A program made the translations under genes and the position numbers. Positions 1-11,955 of a stretch of 64,000 nt of DNA are shown here, piece after piece (within the stretch, counting starts at the first letter, position 1; each line of letters begins with the position of its first letter). The notes beneath the pieces were generated by a model. That model was not told where the DNA came from, ran no database searches, and saw only the letters and a list, made by a program, of their open reading frames with translations. Source of the stretch: Notospermus geniculatus (taxonomy: Eukaryota; Nemertea; Pilidiophora; Heteronemertea; Lineidae); assembly GCA_002633025.1 (NCBI GenBank), contig NMRB01000171.1, positions 127,887 to 191,886 of the forward strand. Direction: 5' to 3'.

Positions 1-87
1 CTGAAAAATGTTCAGTCGCTTCTGTGGTCGCAAGGCCGGTCGCCTACAAAATCGCTCGAAAAAATCGCTAGTGTGCGGTGCCCTTTA

Positions 88-248
88 AGGGCGGCGCACA
101 CGAGCGATAATTTTGACCGATTTGTCGGCCGACTTGGCTTCCGACCGCCAAAGCGACAAGATTTGGCGCTTCTGATTGGCTGATGTCTAGTCACACCACC
201 AGTCTCGTCGGCGGTCGCCCAGATTTAGTCGCTCGTGTGCGCCGCCCT
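88..248. mobile_element. miniature inverted-repeat element, TTA target duplication
   Basis: Perfect 21-bp inverted ends (AGGGCGGCGCACACGAGCGA at the left, its reverse complement at the right) flanked by TTA at 85-87 and 249-251. A TTA or TAA three-base duplication is typical of PIF/Harbinger-type DNA elements. The end of a second related copy abuts the left side (about 71-87), giving a local palindrome around position 87. No coding capacity. Confidence 0.6.
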
Positions 249-812
249 TTAGTCTCTCAAGGATACAGAACATAGGCCAACACGGACATGTACGTGTACA
301 TCATCTCCACCTAGAAGTGAATTAGTTGGTTCTCCTGACATAATCTGCCGTATAATGATTCGTTCTCCACCTAAGCAAGAGTTCCGATTCAAGGGCATGC
401 ATTCACATTCACACCGTATTAGGCTAATATAAATTGTTACATTTACAACCTTGGTTTATTGTTCTTTCTTAATATAATTACTACAATTTGAGAAATATCA
501 GTCGCAGCCATTGCACAGGATATGTAAATGGCTGCACTTGTCGTTACTTTGGAAAAATGGCCTACATATGTCATACTGGAGCACCAATTTTGGCAGCTTT
601 TGCTTTCTCTGATCGTTGGGCTATGTAGGCCAAAGTGATGTTCATGCGACGTTTCCATAACCCATTCTGGCTTACCATTGGTAAGACTTGCTATATGATG
701 CGCTACTCCTGTTTTTTGGATGCCATAATCACGCCTGATATATACACTTTCTGGACGTGCCACCTGTTGTAGAGATGAGCAAAAACGTTCAAGAAACCGC
801 ATACCCTGTTGC

Positions 813-937
813 CGTGTGCGCATACAATTATGTACAGGACTGGTGTGTGCGCATACAATTATGTACAGGATTGGTGTGTGCGCATACAATTATGTACAGG
901 ACTGGTGTGTGCGCATACAATTATGTACAGGACTGGA
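813..937. repeat. 31-bp tandem repeat, 4 copies
   Basis: Four near-identical units containing GTGTGCGCATACAATTATGT follow one another with a 31-bp period, ending in a TACAGGACTGG block. It lies about 140 bp downstream of the stop of channel subunit A. The rest of 253-1078 shows no recognisable gene. Confidence 0.85.
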
Positions 938-1078
938 ATAATTTTTAAAAGTAATATGCCAACAACAGAGTAATCAAATTTGTTCACAAAATCGAGTGAA
1001 ATTGATGGATGTGATAAACAATAAAACGATAAAATCAACTTTCTGCCTCAACGTGCTGCCCCAGTCTACCGGATTCCC

Positions 1079-3803
1079 TCAAACGCAGAGTAGGACAAAG
1101 CAAACTATAGTAATCACCAACATGGAGAGGACTGAGGTGTACTGCAGGAAAGTATCGATGACGCGAGCGGCTGACTCCCACGTCAGCTGCGTCCCGCCCT
1201 TCAAGGCGACTTCATCGATCTTGTTGATCGGATTGTCAGATCCGTTGACTTTCCCTGTGGTTTCATCTGACGGTGGCGTGGGGGAATCTTGTCCTGGGTG
1301 ACAGTCCTTCCGAGTTGCCCGATAGCATGTAGCCTTTGCCAGGACGAGGACAACTTTGCAGAACATCGGGGATATCTGATGGTGTTTTGACGTGTGGAAG
1401 ATTCTTAGGACCAACACCGTGAATATTGTGTAGACGGTTGATAGGACGGTCAAAGCTGTCAGGTAGACCACTGCAAAAGAGAATCAAGTCTCGAAATTCT
1501 GATAGTTCCTCCTAGTAATTGTGAAAGGGCCCCAATTGGCACTTCCAACTGACTGCTAGGCCTATTGTGTGTATCGAAATATTATGTCTTAATACAACTG
1601 AGGCACATACCGACAACACGATCGTCAATCAAAGAAGTTGCTCCGAGGATTTGCGTTTTTAGTTCTGACTACAGCTAACAAGCAGCCATGGACGTGTACA
1701 TGTAGGCCTACCCCTTGCTATTGTCGTACTGTGATATTCCCAAACTTACCTATGATTGGTGTTTGGCTCGTTGTCTTCGGTATGATGTTCGAAGTTGTCA
1801 TCTGAAAGACGGTTAGTGCCACCAGCGTGGTGATGCTCAGGGAAATCTTCTCTCCAGACTCACAGGGGAGAAAGAACACCATCAGGACCAGAAAGGAAAG
1901 GGCTACGCACGGAATCAGAAGGTTCAAGATGTAGATTGTGGGCTTCCGTTTGAACGACAAACTCGCATTGTATGTACTAATTATAATACCCTCCAAATCC
2001 TGCTCGTCTATAACAGCGGTTCGATTGAAATACCATCCCTTTGCCTCCAGCGGTGCTGTTTTGGTCGTCCACTTATCACGAACCAGCTTCACCTTCAATG
2101 CATCATAAGAAACACTTCCGATGATAATTATGCATTCCTGGGTATCAAAAGGGAACTTGGTCATATTCATTTCGCAGTGGACTATGAAAGCACCCCCTGG
2201 TGCCCACCTGACGAACCCGCTCGAATTCACTGTAATCTTTTCTGATTTCTCATATGTGAATGGAATGACGTGGTCTATCCTAGAAAAATATCAAGATAAA
2301 TCTGATCAAATATTAAACCAGTTTCTACTGCAGCATTTCACGTCGGTATGGGTCTAGGCCTGCTCATTCTTGCTTACCTTCGGTGGTGAACTAGGTTCAG
2401 ACCCGAACACAACTGAGTGGGTAAACGCCAAGATTATTGTGACTGCTTTGCATGGCTTATGGCAGCCTCCGAGTCTGGTACACCGGCACTAGTTATGGAC
2501 CTACTGCTTCTAATGGCAGTGTCGGTAAGGATCGACGTTTGCTGCTATCCTACAGTGTATTACCGTAACTCTTGATACAAACGTGGCTGCCACTCCTTGA
2601 GGCACGGGCGGCACTCATGTGTCCGCTACTCGTGAATTCACACCAATGCAGTTCCGTACTGTCAGACTTACTTATTCAGTATTCCTATATCTGGTAGCCA
2701 AATCTCGCTCAGGGGAACCGATATGGACTGTATCCCGTTGTAATCAGACTCTTTCCAGGTGAGATACTCATCTGTCCAGGCCTGAAATAAGGACGAAACG
2801 TACGCTATCAACATCATATGATGCTGTACTAGAAAGCAAGCTACGAGTATGCAGAAAATCCGTCAGAAATAGGAATCACCTCTTTTTTTAGTGATTTTGC
2901 TCTTCCTTGTGATAGTAGAGATAAGCTAAGCCTGTCCTCCACCTGTGAAATGCAACATTACAATATGATACTCACTAGATTTGTGTAACTGTCAAATGTC
3001 AGCCTCTCTGCGGTACTGTCCTGAAATGAAAGAGCATGCACTGAGCGAAAGTGTTCATTGACCAAAGTTAAGCTATTAAGTACGTGAAGTTTTTCCAAGT
3101 ATGCCAACTAAGGAAAAGGCGTGGTCACATTTTTTCTTCCTAACTTACCCCATTGGTCATGTACCGAAGACCTAAGAAGCTATCTGACAAAGGTACAGAG
3201 GTCATTTCGGGTAAGAGTTATGATCATAAAGCATATTTCGCAACCATGGACAATACATTTCCTTTACTGAGGCCTAATTGCATAGGTGTCGGCACCGTTC
3301 TCATTATATACTAGCCATGCTCTTCATCAAAACCACCGACATAATAAATAACAACGTTGCTTACCAACTCAAAGTCTGTGATGCTTAAACTGATGTACAC
3401 AGTCACGTGGTCAGGGCTGTTTCGGACAGGCCTAGCAGCTTTCTCATACCTCGACCTGTTGGTAAGCTTGCGGATGATGGCACCCTCAGAATTCAGCTCG
3501 GCTGAAATGTCAGGAAATGAGGCTCTCAAAATTGGTATTTAGGCCCGAACCCACTCCGATGATCAGAAAAAAAATGCCTTTCAAGTTTCAAACGATGCTC
3601 GGAGCAGACCAGGAACTTGCCTTTGAAGATGCTGACCGGCAATATCAGAGGTCCTTAACGACTCAATGGACGTTTGGGGAACAATCAACAAAGTGGGAAC
3701 TAGTCTTCGGAAATGTATCCATACATGTATACTTACCATAGCATGGCGAAATAGCTACTGACACAACAAGGAATGCCAGAAAGAAAGTCGGGAAACCAAC
3801 CAT
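1079..3803 (-). CDS. nicotinic-acetylcholine-receptor-like Cys-loop channel subunit A, complete, 6 coding exons
   Basis: Predicted membrane subunit of a pentameric ligand-gated cation channel. Coding exons on the minus strand: 3803-3737 (start ATG, signal peptide MVGFPTFFLAFLVVSVAI), 3501-3365, 3020-2976, 2781-2672, 2279-1750 and 1470-1079 (TGA). All junctions are GT-AG and phases agree, giving 426 residues. The 45- and 110-bp exons are classic nAChR exon sizes. Visible: YEKAARPV near residue 41, loop A WLPD at 111-114, a Cys-loop with 13 residues between C155 and C169, TM1 about 235-258, TM2 about 263-285 preceded by the GEK of cation-selective channels, TM3 about 297-320, a short cytoplasmic loop and TM4 at the C-terminus. 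Loop B has GSVSYD where GSWTYDG is usual, and loop C has no adjacent cysteines, so it is not a standard alpha subunit. The ligand may not be acetylcholine. The family call is firm; the subtype is unknown. Confidence 0.93.
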
Positions 3804-4444
3804 AGCTGCAGTGCTTTGACAAAGTTCTCGTATCGGCGGTGGAATGGTAATGACTAGTTGCCTCAAAGGTAAACGATGAAGTACAACGATGCCAAACAAA
3901 ATGAAATTCACAAACAATTTCACCAATATCCATTGGTGAAATAAAAGCACTTGAACTTGTGTGCAGACCGATTCGGTTTATTTACATTTGATGCAGTCTT
4001 CCTGAACGCCATCATGGCCAATTTTGGCCCACGTTGCCATCATGGCGTGCAAACAATCTGATTTGATGGCACAACTATTGCGAAGAATGATAGTTTACTT
4101 TACAGAACACAGCGAATGGCATGAAAATATTGACTGCTTTGGACTCCAATGTATCTGAGAATTAAATGGGCTCTAGGCATACATGTAGATTCATTATCCG
4201 GTCTGTGTTCTCTTCGAAAGACAGCTCGATGTTGTCAGCGTGATTTTCAACATGAATAATATGATCATCGACCAAAACTACCATGAGTTTCTGATGAAGA
4301 AAATGATAAAAGTATGTGAATAATGCATAGGCTGCGAACTGTCAACTTGATATAAATGGACAAATACTTCACTGAAATAGTGACATCGTAGTAATCGTTA
4401 TTTCTTTTAGCAATTGTTCATTAGGTGCAGTGTGTACCTGTCTT

Positions 4445-7400
4445 TTAGATATTAATTAAAACAACACAGTAAGTGGTAATTGTAGCTGTAGAAATCAGGT
4501 AAACATAGACCAAAAAGGTATCGATAACGCGGGCTGCAGATTCCCAACTCTGTCCTATTGCAATCTGGGAAATGACGTCATCGCAATCTTGCTTGATATT
4601 CTGACTGTTCTCTTGTGGATGCGTTACGCCTTCAGGAGGGTTCTGCAGGAGCTTCCCTATCCCGTTTTCTTTCGAGTATATATTATGCGCTGATGACACC
4701 TGGCTAAAATCGTTACCGTGCGGTTTCTCCTTTTGACCCGTGACCCAAGCCAGAAAGAGGATGATGCGGCTGAACAGTGGTGTCATCTGTTTGTTGTTTG
4801 TGTAGAAGATTCTGATGACCAATACCGTCAGAGCCGTGGTGACCGTTGACATGCCAGTCAAGGCGGTCAGATAGATAACTGCAAAGGAAGCGTACGATAT
4901 CTGAAGACTTCGAATGCAACTGTTGATGAATTGGACGAATACCAGAAGCAGGGTATTAGTTTAACGATGTCTTTACCATCCATCAATTACCAAATACAAC
5001 GAACTACATGTAGAGGTATTCGAAATTCATGCGTAACAGACATACCGGATACTTTGGGCTAATCGATACACTAGCACAGAACACGCCATGTTTTATAATA
5101 TTTTCCTAGTATGGACGCTACATTACCTAAGATGGGTGTCTCAGTTGTCGTTTTGGGTATAAGATCCGATATCGCCATCTGAAAGACGGTCAGTGCCACC
5201 AGTGTAGTTATACTGAGAGTAATCTTCTCCCCGGACTCACAGGGAAGAAAGAAGACCATCAGGACCAGTACAGAAAGCGCTCCGCATGGAATCAGGATGT
5301 TCAAGATGTAAAACATGGGCTTCCGTTTGAAGGACGCGGTGAATATATAAGTGTGCCAAAGTGGATAGCTGGCGGTATAATTGATCTTGGCAACAATAGC
5401 ACTCTTTGTCAAGATCCAGGCTCCGTTTTCCGGATTGGAATGTGTTAAGAGTCGCTTATCGCCCGCAACTAGCTGTATAAGTTCGCTTGTATGAACTACA
5501 CTTCCAATATCAATACTGCATTCCTGCTCATCAAATGGGAACTTCGCCATTCTCATCCTGCAACTGACAACGAATACGCCTCCAGGAGCCCAGAAAACCG
5601 CACCGTTAGAATGCACTATTACTTTTTCGTTGATGTCGAATTTGAATGGGATGGTGTCATCGATTCTAAAAAAAACAACACAAGTATTAATAAGCGTGAT
5701 TTGTGTTTAAGGAATTAAGACACATCGTCTTCGAAAGCACTCGGCACTGAAATAAATTGTTCTTTGCATCAGGTGCGAAAGGTTCAAGCCGACAGGAATT
5801 TCATTTCAGACATTTCATTTCATTTCTGATATAGTGTAGCTAACCTGTTAAATATGCCTAAGTCTGGTAGCCAGATTCGAACCACCGGAACCAAGACCAT
5901 CTTTAACCCATTGTGGTCGGACTCATTCCATTGGAGAAACTCATCGACCCAATCCTGAAAAGTACGGAGGATGTTAGGTTTTACATGAGAACGTCCCCAG
6001 TTGAAAAAAAATGATCAACAACATCCACTTGGAGACGGGATAGAGCTAAAGGAAAGCCAGGCATGCGGAGATTCTTTCGTAGAGACTAAAAGATGAAGTC
6101 ACTCACCAACCATGCATAAGCGAAGAATTCTAACCTCTCCCTACTGCTATCCTGAAAAAAGATCGGAATACAAAACTTGAGCTTTGAAATAAGACAAAGG
6201 ACTCATCACTCGTAGTTCAACCCAGGAGAAAACAGTCGTTACCACAGAGATCCTCATCAACATTGAAAGTAACGCCATCAACACTATTAACACCATTACA
6301 GTACAATCAAAAATTGTACCAAAAATACACCATTATCAACGCATCGGCCATAGGTCTGCTTTAAGGCTGATTCATACTCCGTCCGGCTTTTGCGCCGACT
6401 ATGATCAATTTCACTGCGTGTGCACATTCACGTCGTGGAAACCTGCGATCAGTTTCATGCGCTTGACGGTCCGCAAGCGAGTATGAATCAGCCCTTATCA
6501 TCATCAAAACTCACTACTACCGTTGCCATCCCCACCACTATCACCAGATATACCGTCATCCACCATTAACAGTAACATCATCGGTGTACATTTTCGCGTG
6601 ACGTCATTCATATCACGGACAACAACAAAACACGAACGTTGCCCTTGGAACAAGTTGAAACCGGAATGTGGCCTACCAAGTGGAAATCGTCAATTTGGAG
6701 CGCTACTTCTATAACCACGGGATCAGAGACGTTTCTGACCGGTCTGGCGGCTTTCTCGTACACGGAGGAGTTGGTCAGTCTGTTGATCAGTATCCCTTCG
6801 GAATTCAGGTGACCTGGGAAGAAAGTAAGCAGTGGCGTTTAGCACGTTCTAGAGGACGAACCATCTTATTTCAACCCTTCGTCATTATTTCAGGCGTGGT
6901 AACTTTCTTCCCAATTCCACTTATCAGCGCTGCGTAGGAGAAAGGTCCCGTGTCCTCGAGTAGCTCCAACCTCGTTCCCAGGGGTCGTTCGCTTTCTGAC
7001 AATATGGCGGTCGCGTCACTAACCCCTGGCGTCAGCTTTGGATTTAACGCACGTGATTGGTTGACGGGAAACCGTCAAATATATCCAAGAATATACCCAA
7101 AGACATTTTCAAAATATTTTGGATCAAACCAGAAGGTTATCTATATCCAGGTTTGATGATTTTTTGTAAAAAGAATTTTAAAAAGCACTGGTTAGTATTT
7201 CAAATTGATTATTTTGACTCGTGCTGCCACCTATACTTAGTCCAAGATTCCTGGATTAGCAACCGAAGCTGATTCTAGGGGTTAGTGAGCGAGTGGTCCG
7301 AGGTTGTCTGAGCGAACTATACCCCTGGGGACGAGGTTGGAGTAGCTCCAGGTCTCTGCTGTAGAGGAAATCAACGAAGTAGCCCGAGTGCATTTCGGTG

Positions 7401-7911
7401 AGACCCGAAGTCATTTCGGGAGGCCGAGGACAGGGAATGTAAATGTACCCTTCAGAAGGTAATGTTGCGGTAGGCCTACTGTTTCATCATGATCATACGC
7501 CCCTCCGGTCACCCATCCATTCTCTGACCGCGCTCCAAGCGCCAACCAATAGGCCTACGCCATAGGCCTCCTCCATGGCCGGCAGGTCACTGCCCGTGCC
7601 ATGTAACTGGGGATATACAGTACGCCTACAGTGTAGGCCTACTTAGTCTACACAAATTGACAATGCACCGTAGCTTCCCTAAAACTGATTCGTCAACTAT
7701 CACTGCTTTCTCACTACTCTGCAATGGTATAAGATACGTTAGCTAGTCATGGTCGCCGGGGATCCAAATCCCTTTAATCGAGATTACGAACCGAAAAAAA
7801 TCTATGACAGGTGATAGAAAATGCCTACCTACCCAAGCAGTATGAGATGGTAAATGCAATAAGTAAGGAAATCCGTATGAGAAAATCGGCACAATTGTTC
7901 CTCAATGCCAT
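4445..7911 (-). CDS. nicotinic-acetylcholine-receptor-like Cys-loop channel subunit B, complete, 6 coding exons
   Basis: Tandem paralogue upstream of subunit A in the same orientation; its stop codon is about 640 bp from the start codon of A. Coding exons: 7911-7833 (ATG, signal peptide ending near ISYCL), 6813-6677, 6151-6107, 5954-5845, 5665-5127 and 4878-4445, with consistent phases and GT-AG borders, giving 447 residues. Exons 2, 3 and 4 have exactly the lengths found in gene A (137, 45, 110 bp), so the pair arose by whole-gene duplication. Cys-loop is C159 to C173 with 13 residues between. TM1 about 241-265, TM2 starts after GEK at 269-271, TM3 about 304-328, and TM4 lies within the last 33 residues, whose opening WESAARVIDTFL is shared with A. 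Loop B reads GSVVHT, so the binding tryptophan is absent, and loop C lacks vicinal cysteines. The extracellular domain has diverged from A more than the pore. Both look functional: no stops or frameshifts. Confidence 0.93.
6362..6497. mobile_element. MITE in intron 1 region of channel subunit B
   Basis: Inverted ends AGGCTGATTCATACTC and GAGTATGAATCAGCCC, each bordered by TTA, enclose about 130 bp without coding capacity. It lies between the 45-bp third exon (6107-6151) and the second exon (6677-6813) of subunit B, so it is intronic. The TTA duplication suggests a PIF/Harbinger-type non-autonomous element. Confidence 0.7.
6958..7350. mobile_element. inverted-repeat element in the first intron of subunit B
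   Basis: The left end GAGTAGCTCCAACCTCGTTC and a matching inverted copy near 7322-7350 share about 28 bp, continuing into imperfect complementarity around CCAGGGGT. The interior has no supported gene. It sits between the signal-peptide exon (7833-7911) and exon 2 (6677-6813). Confidence 0.6.
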
Positions 7912-8552
7912 GTTCCAACGTTTTGTCCCACTGCCGTTGTTTTGCTTTCTTGACTCCTGGTTTGCCTGCGTTAGCAACACGCAATGACATTGATACGTCA
8001 GCTCGCCAGCATTCCAAAATCAAGCGGCTTACATGAGTCCATTTGCTAAATCGAATCTGACGTTAATCCAATGATTTGCCAACAAAAACATTGCCTGAAG
8101 AGATTTTAAGACCACCGTCAAAATACCAGCACGTCATTTGTGGTAGACTCGATAGCTATCATACTTTGTTGCTTCCTGCGGTTTCTATTAACTCAAATAA
8201 AAACCATTAACACAATAAACAATATCTTTGTCGAGAACAAAATAGGTAACGTTAAAATCAAACAGCCAAATGGACATACCGAGCTTGTAGTCAACATTTG
8301 TTGAGAGGACACTGAGGATACTGCGGAACAATCCTATACATGTAGCTCTTTTCACCGCCAACACAGTCATGACATCTTGATGTCATATGATCACTTGATA
8401 TCACATGATCACAGTTGCTTAATGGCCTCTCTCGGGACTTAAATGTAACATTCATTGCTCTTCTACTGGCTACGCTGAGGAGGTTGGTGGTTGGAGAACA
8501 GATTGGGCGAGAGCAGAGCTCCAGTCGCGTCTGTGAAGCTTGTTGCTTAATA

Positions 8553-8937
8553 TTGCTGAAAGGGTAAATGTCGTCCTGGGTATATACAAAGATTACCCAG
8601 GACCTCAATCTTCACCAAAACAATACCCTGGGTGAGGTTTCGGTAGCCGAACATCACCCAGCATTGTCGAATGACACCTGGCTTCGTGGTTGTCTCGCCC
8701 GTGGTCATGTGACCGCCTGAAGAATGTCATGAACAGCTACACTCAACAAGTACCGCGGCGCGAGACCGCGGGATTCCACGGGATTTCTGAATAGGACTCG
8801 TTCCTCGGCAGATTGCGGAAGCTGGGTGATGTTCGGCTACCGAAACTATACATGTACACCCAGGGTATTGTTTTAGTGAAGACTGAGATCCTGGGTAATC
8901 TTGTGTATATACCCAGGACGACATTTACCCTTTCAGC
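8553..8937. mobile_element. long-TIR DNA element with 7-bp target duplication
   Basis: About 110 bp at each end are inverted copies of each other with few mismatches, starting GCTGAAAGGGTAAATGTCGT, followed by TCACCCAGC-ending inner blocks. CTTAATA occurs directly on both sides (8546-8552 and 8938-8944) as a 7-bp target duplication. The central 150 bp or so are unique. No open frame of note, so it is non-autonomous. Confidence 0.75.
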
Positions 8938-8944
8938 CTTAATA

Positions 8945-10906
8945 CTCCATAGACCGCTTCATCTTCTGTTACGAAGTGACACAGAAACTTTGCCAGGCCA
9001 CGAGGGACACAGCCGTCCACAGCTATTTCCTCCCAGTCGATTCGAATTTCATCTATTTGGTGTCAGATTCATTCTTCGCCAGGTGTCGCCAAACTAATCG
9101 TCTGCTTTGCCTGTTATCCACGGCATGCAACCGTAGAGCAAAACCATGTCTCCATAATGGCATACCTCCCAGACAGGAAGTCAGGGATCACGAGCGATGG
9201 TAACACCATCTTCGTGTTTCCGTGGTCGTCGTTTTCGTGTTTACTTGCCGGCCGCTGGAAGATGTCATTTACAGCTTTGCCGAATACGTGGTCAGGATAC
9301 AGCATGAGGTAAACATGGTGGGGCCTTTTGTAGACAGCCATAATCCTTTGATACTGTATTCCGCTGAATAAATGGAGACGAAGAAAGACTGACAGAAAAA
9401 GACGCTTAAATGTAGCTATTGACTATCGTGATATACATGTACATGTATTAGACAAGAAATAGTGCGATGGTAAAGGCAGCCGGCTGTATCAATTCTATTG
9501 GTGGCTATAAATTTTTCAACGGGATTGCCCAGAAATCGCATCTCAGAGCATTAAGGTTTTAAAATTTCTCGGGGAAGGAATCCTCAGACCTCTCTTGGTG
9601 CAGACGCTCACATGTGGCCGCCATCCCAGAACCTCCTGCAAAAATCCTCGATCTACCCCTGATTACTACATAAGTCATCGTCACTTCAGTGCCAGCACTG
9701 TTAATGTCAGAAGTTGGTTTTTCATCTCCCGGAGCTGGGGCGCCGTTCGGATGTTGCTTCGTTGCTCATCGTTCACGACCGCCGGAAAATCTCTACTGTA
9801 TCCCCAATGTATTTTAGTATTACGGAAGGACAGTGAGCGCGCAAGTTATACAGGAATGGCCTCGGAAAACGAGAAACCATGGCGCTTCCTGCCCATTCCG
9901 ACTGAAGGAGAGCTAACGAGGGATGTCGGATGCAAAATCGTGGATACTGTTCTATGTACATATGATATGATGCTACCCCTAACCCTGACCTTTCCCCTCA
10001 CCAATCAGAATAACCGTTACCGAGTAACAAGCGCTCTGATTGGTTCCCACGTTTTTGCATTCGCCAATGATGTATCGCAGCAGATATCCGGATCGACCAG
10101 CAGGAAATCTCATAACCGCTATTACCAGATTGCTGTCGGTTCATAAATGTCCTTGATGACTGCAGTTGGTTATACCAGCAGCTCGTAAGCAATCACCTTA
10201 ATGCTATTCGCAACGACATGCTGGCAGCATCCCCATTTGATTTTATCCCGTGGCTGAACAGATAAAGCAAACACAGCCGGGAGAAATTTACCGACATGTC
10301 GCCACAATCGTTCCCTCAAATTAGGGGAAAATCAGGTGTGGTTCGTTAGCTAGAGTCGGGCACGTTAACTGCTAATGATCCGGGGACCTGGTGAAAACAT
10401 GATCAGGAGATATCTGTATAACTAATGAGCAAGAAGCCGTTGTCATTGGACTAACAAGGTAACTATCGTCTGCTAACAGATCAGTTCCGATAGGAAGGGG
10501 AGATGACATGATTGAAGTAAGAGAATGTAGACCATCAGATTCACTGTTGACAAACAATGCAACCACATTGCATTTTACCAGATACACCCTGTAAAGATGT
10601 GCACATCTGCACATACCAAATGGGGACATCAATCATCGCTTAAAAACCAATAAAGACAAATATAAGCGGAGCACTCAGGATATTTCTGAAGCACCAAACG
10701 GTTATCAGATTCTAAAACCGATACTTTGTTTTCGCATCAAATGAGATTCTATTTCATTCAATCATAAAAGGGATTGATCAATCGATGTACATCTTTAGAT
10801 TTTAGATTTATTTGAAATAGACGTGACATTCAATTTATCCAATGGATTAAGGGCAATTTGTTGAACCGCAGACCAGATGTCTCTAATCAGAGATCGGCTG
10901 CATTAG
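8945..10906. other. no supportable gene
   Basis: Upstream of the channel genes. Several open frames occur, the longest about 183 codons at 9595-10146, but none shows a recognisable domain, a convincing splice structure or codon regularity. A minus-strand frame at 9114-9341 ends near a possible splice donor, but I cannot assign it. Confidence 0.4.
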
Positions 10907-10915
10907 CATAGGAGC

Positions 10916-11293
10916 TAAACTCCCTACGCAGTTGTGAGTCGCGCCCCCTTCGGTTTACTCGCTCTCCACAACTGCTTTACTTCGTGGAAGTCGCCGCGTT
11001 TGGTCAACAGATGGCGTCAGGGCCTGGCGCGAGTTTTACAGCCTATCAGCACGCTGCTTTCAGAACTCTTTGGCCCGTTGGCAACAGATGTTCTTGTGCT
11101 ACCATGGCTACGAACCGCTCGGCCAATGAAAAAGTGTCTCAGGCCAGCTTGGTTACCGGTTGCTCGGCGCTCTCATTGGTCGACTCTCTCAGCGCCACCT
11201 GTTGACCTAACGCGGCGAATCTTACGAAGTTAAGCAGTTGTGGAGAGCGAGTAAACCGAAGGGGCCGCGATACACAACTGCGGAGGGAGTTTA
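10916..11293. mobile_element. 378-bp long-TIR DNA element with 9-bp target duplication
   Basis: About 75 bp at each end are inverted copies (left TAAACTCCCTACGCAGTTGT, right ACAACTGCGGAGGGAGTTTA), and CATAGGAGC is repeated directly at 10907-10915 and 11294-11302. A 9-bp duplication is compatible with Mutator-like or Merlin-like insertion, or an 8-bp hAT duplication plus a chance base. The interior has open frames without recognisable protein similarity. Confidence 0.75.
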
Positions 11294-11550
11294 CATAGGA
11301 GCAGTCAGCGGCGCTTTATCGCCAAAAGACGGCAGCAACGTTCTAGCGGACCAACACAATAAAGAGAATTCTCCAGAATTCCCATGAATGGGTCCGCTAG
11401 GCATTGAATTGGACCGTGGTGACTTCTATTGGTCAACTGACTGACAGCTCCTAGGCCTATATTTCAAAAATTCGTCTTGAAATGTGACACTCTAACTTCA
11501 GTAGTAGGGCCCTCCTAGATAATCTCCTGGTTATATACATAGACTATGTA

Positions 11551-11955
11551 GGCGTACACTGGGGAGCCATCACTCATGATGTACATGAATATCAGTCAAT
11601 TTGCAATTATACGTTATGTGTACTCTGGGTTGCCAGTGATGGGTTGAATCAGAATATCGACATGCAGGTGTACTTAAGGAACGAAATGGAAAAAAATGCC
11701 CCAAATCACTGCAAACAGGACTGGCAGTGCACAGAAACCTGTAAATCTGTGTCCCGCAAAAATTGACCTTCTTTACTTAACATACACTGGATTGTACGTT
11801 CGGTGCACACTTGTTGCCCTTGATGCACATACTGTATGAACACCGATGTATACAATGTAATGTACATGTATATGTACGTTAAGCGTACACCGAGTTGTCA
11901 TTGATGCACTTGAATATCGATGTGCAATGTTGTACGTTGGCGTACACTGGTTTGC
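11551..11955. repeat. degenerate repeat rich in CGTACACTGG / GATGCAC words
   Basis: Variants of a block containing gCGTACACTGGgTTGcC, tGATGcaC, GAATATCGA and TGTACGTT recur about four times with irregular spacing. The copies are too diverged to give an exact period. No gene is seen here. Confidence 0.45.

Noticed and set aside
443-889. Minus-strand open frame of 148 codons downstream of channel subunit A
   Set aside because: It runs into the 31-bp tandem repeat, shows no family motif, and has no splice or start support. It could be a remnant of something, but I cannot say what.
9595-10146. Plus-strand open frame of 183 codons
   Set aside because: Composition looks random and no domain or splice context is visible.
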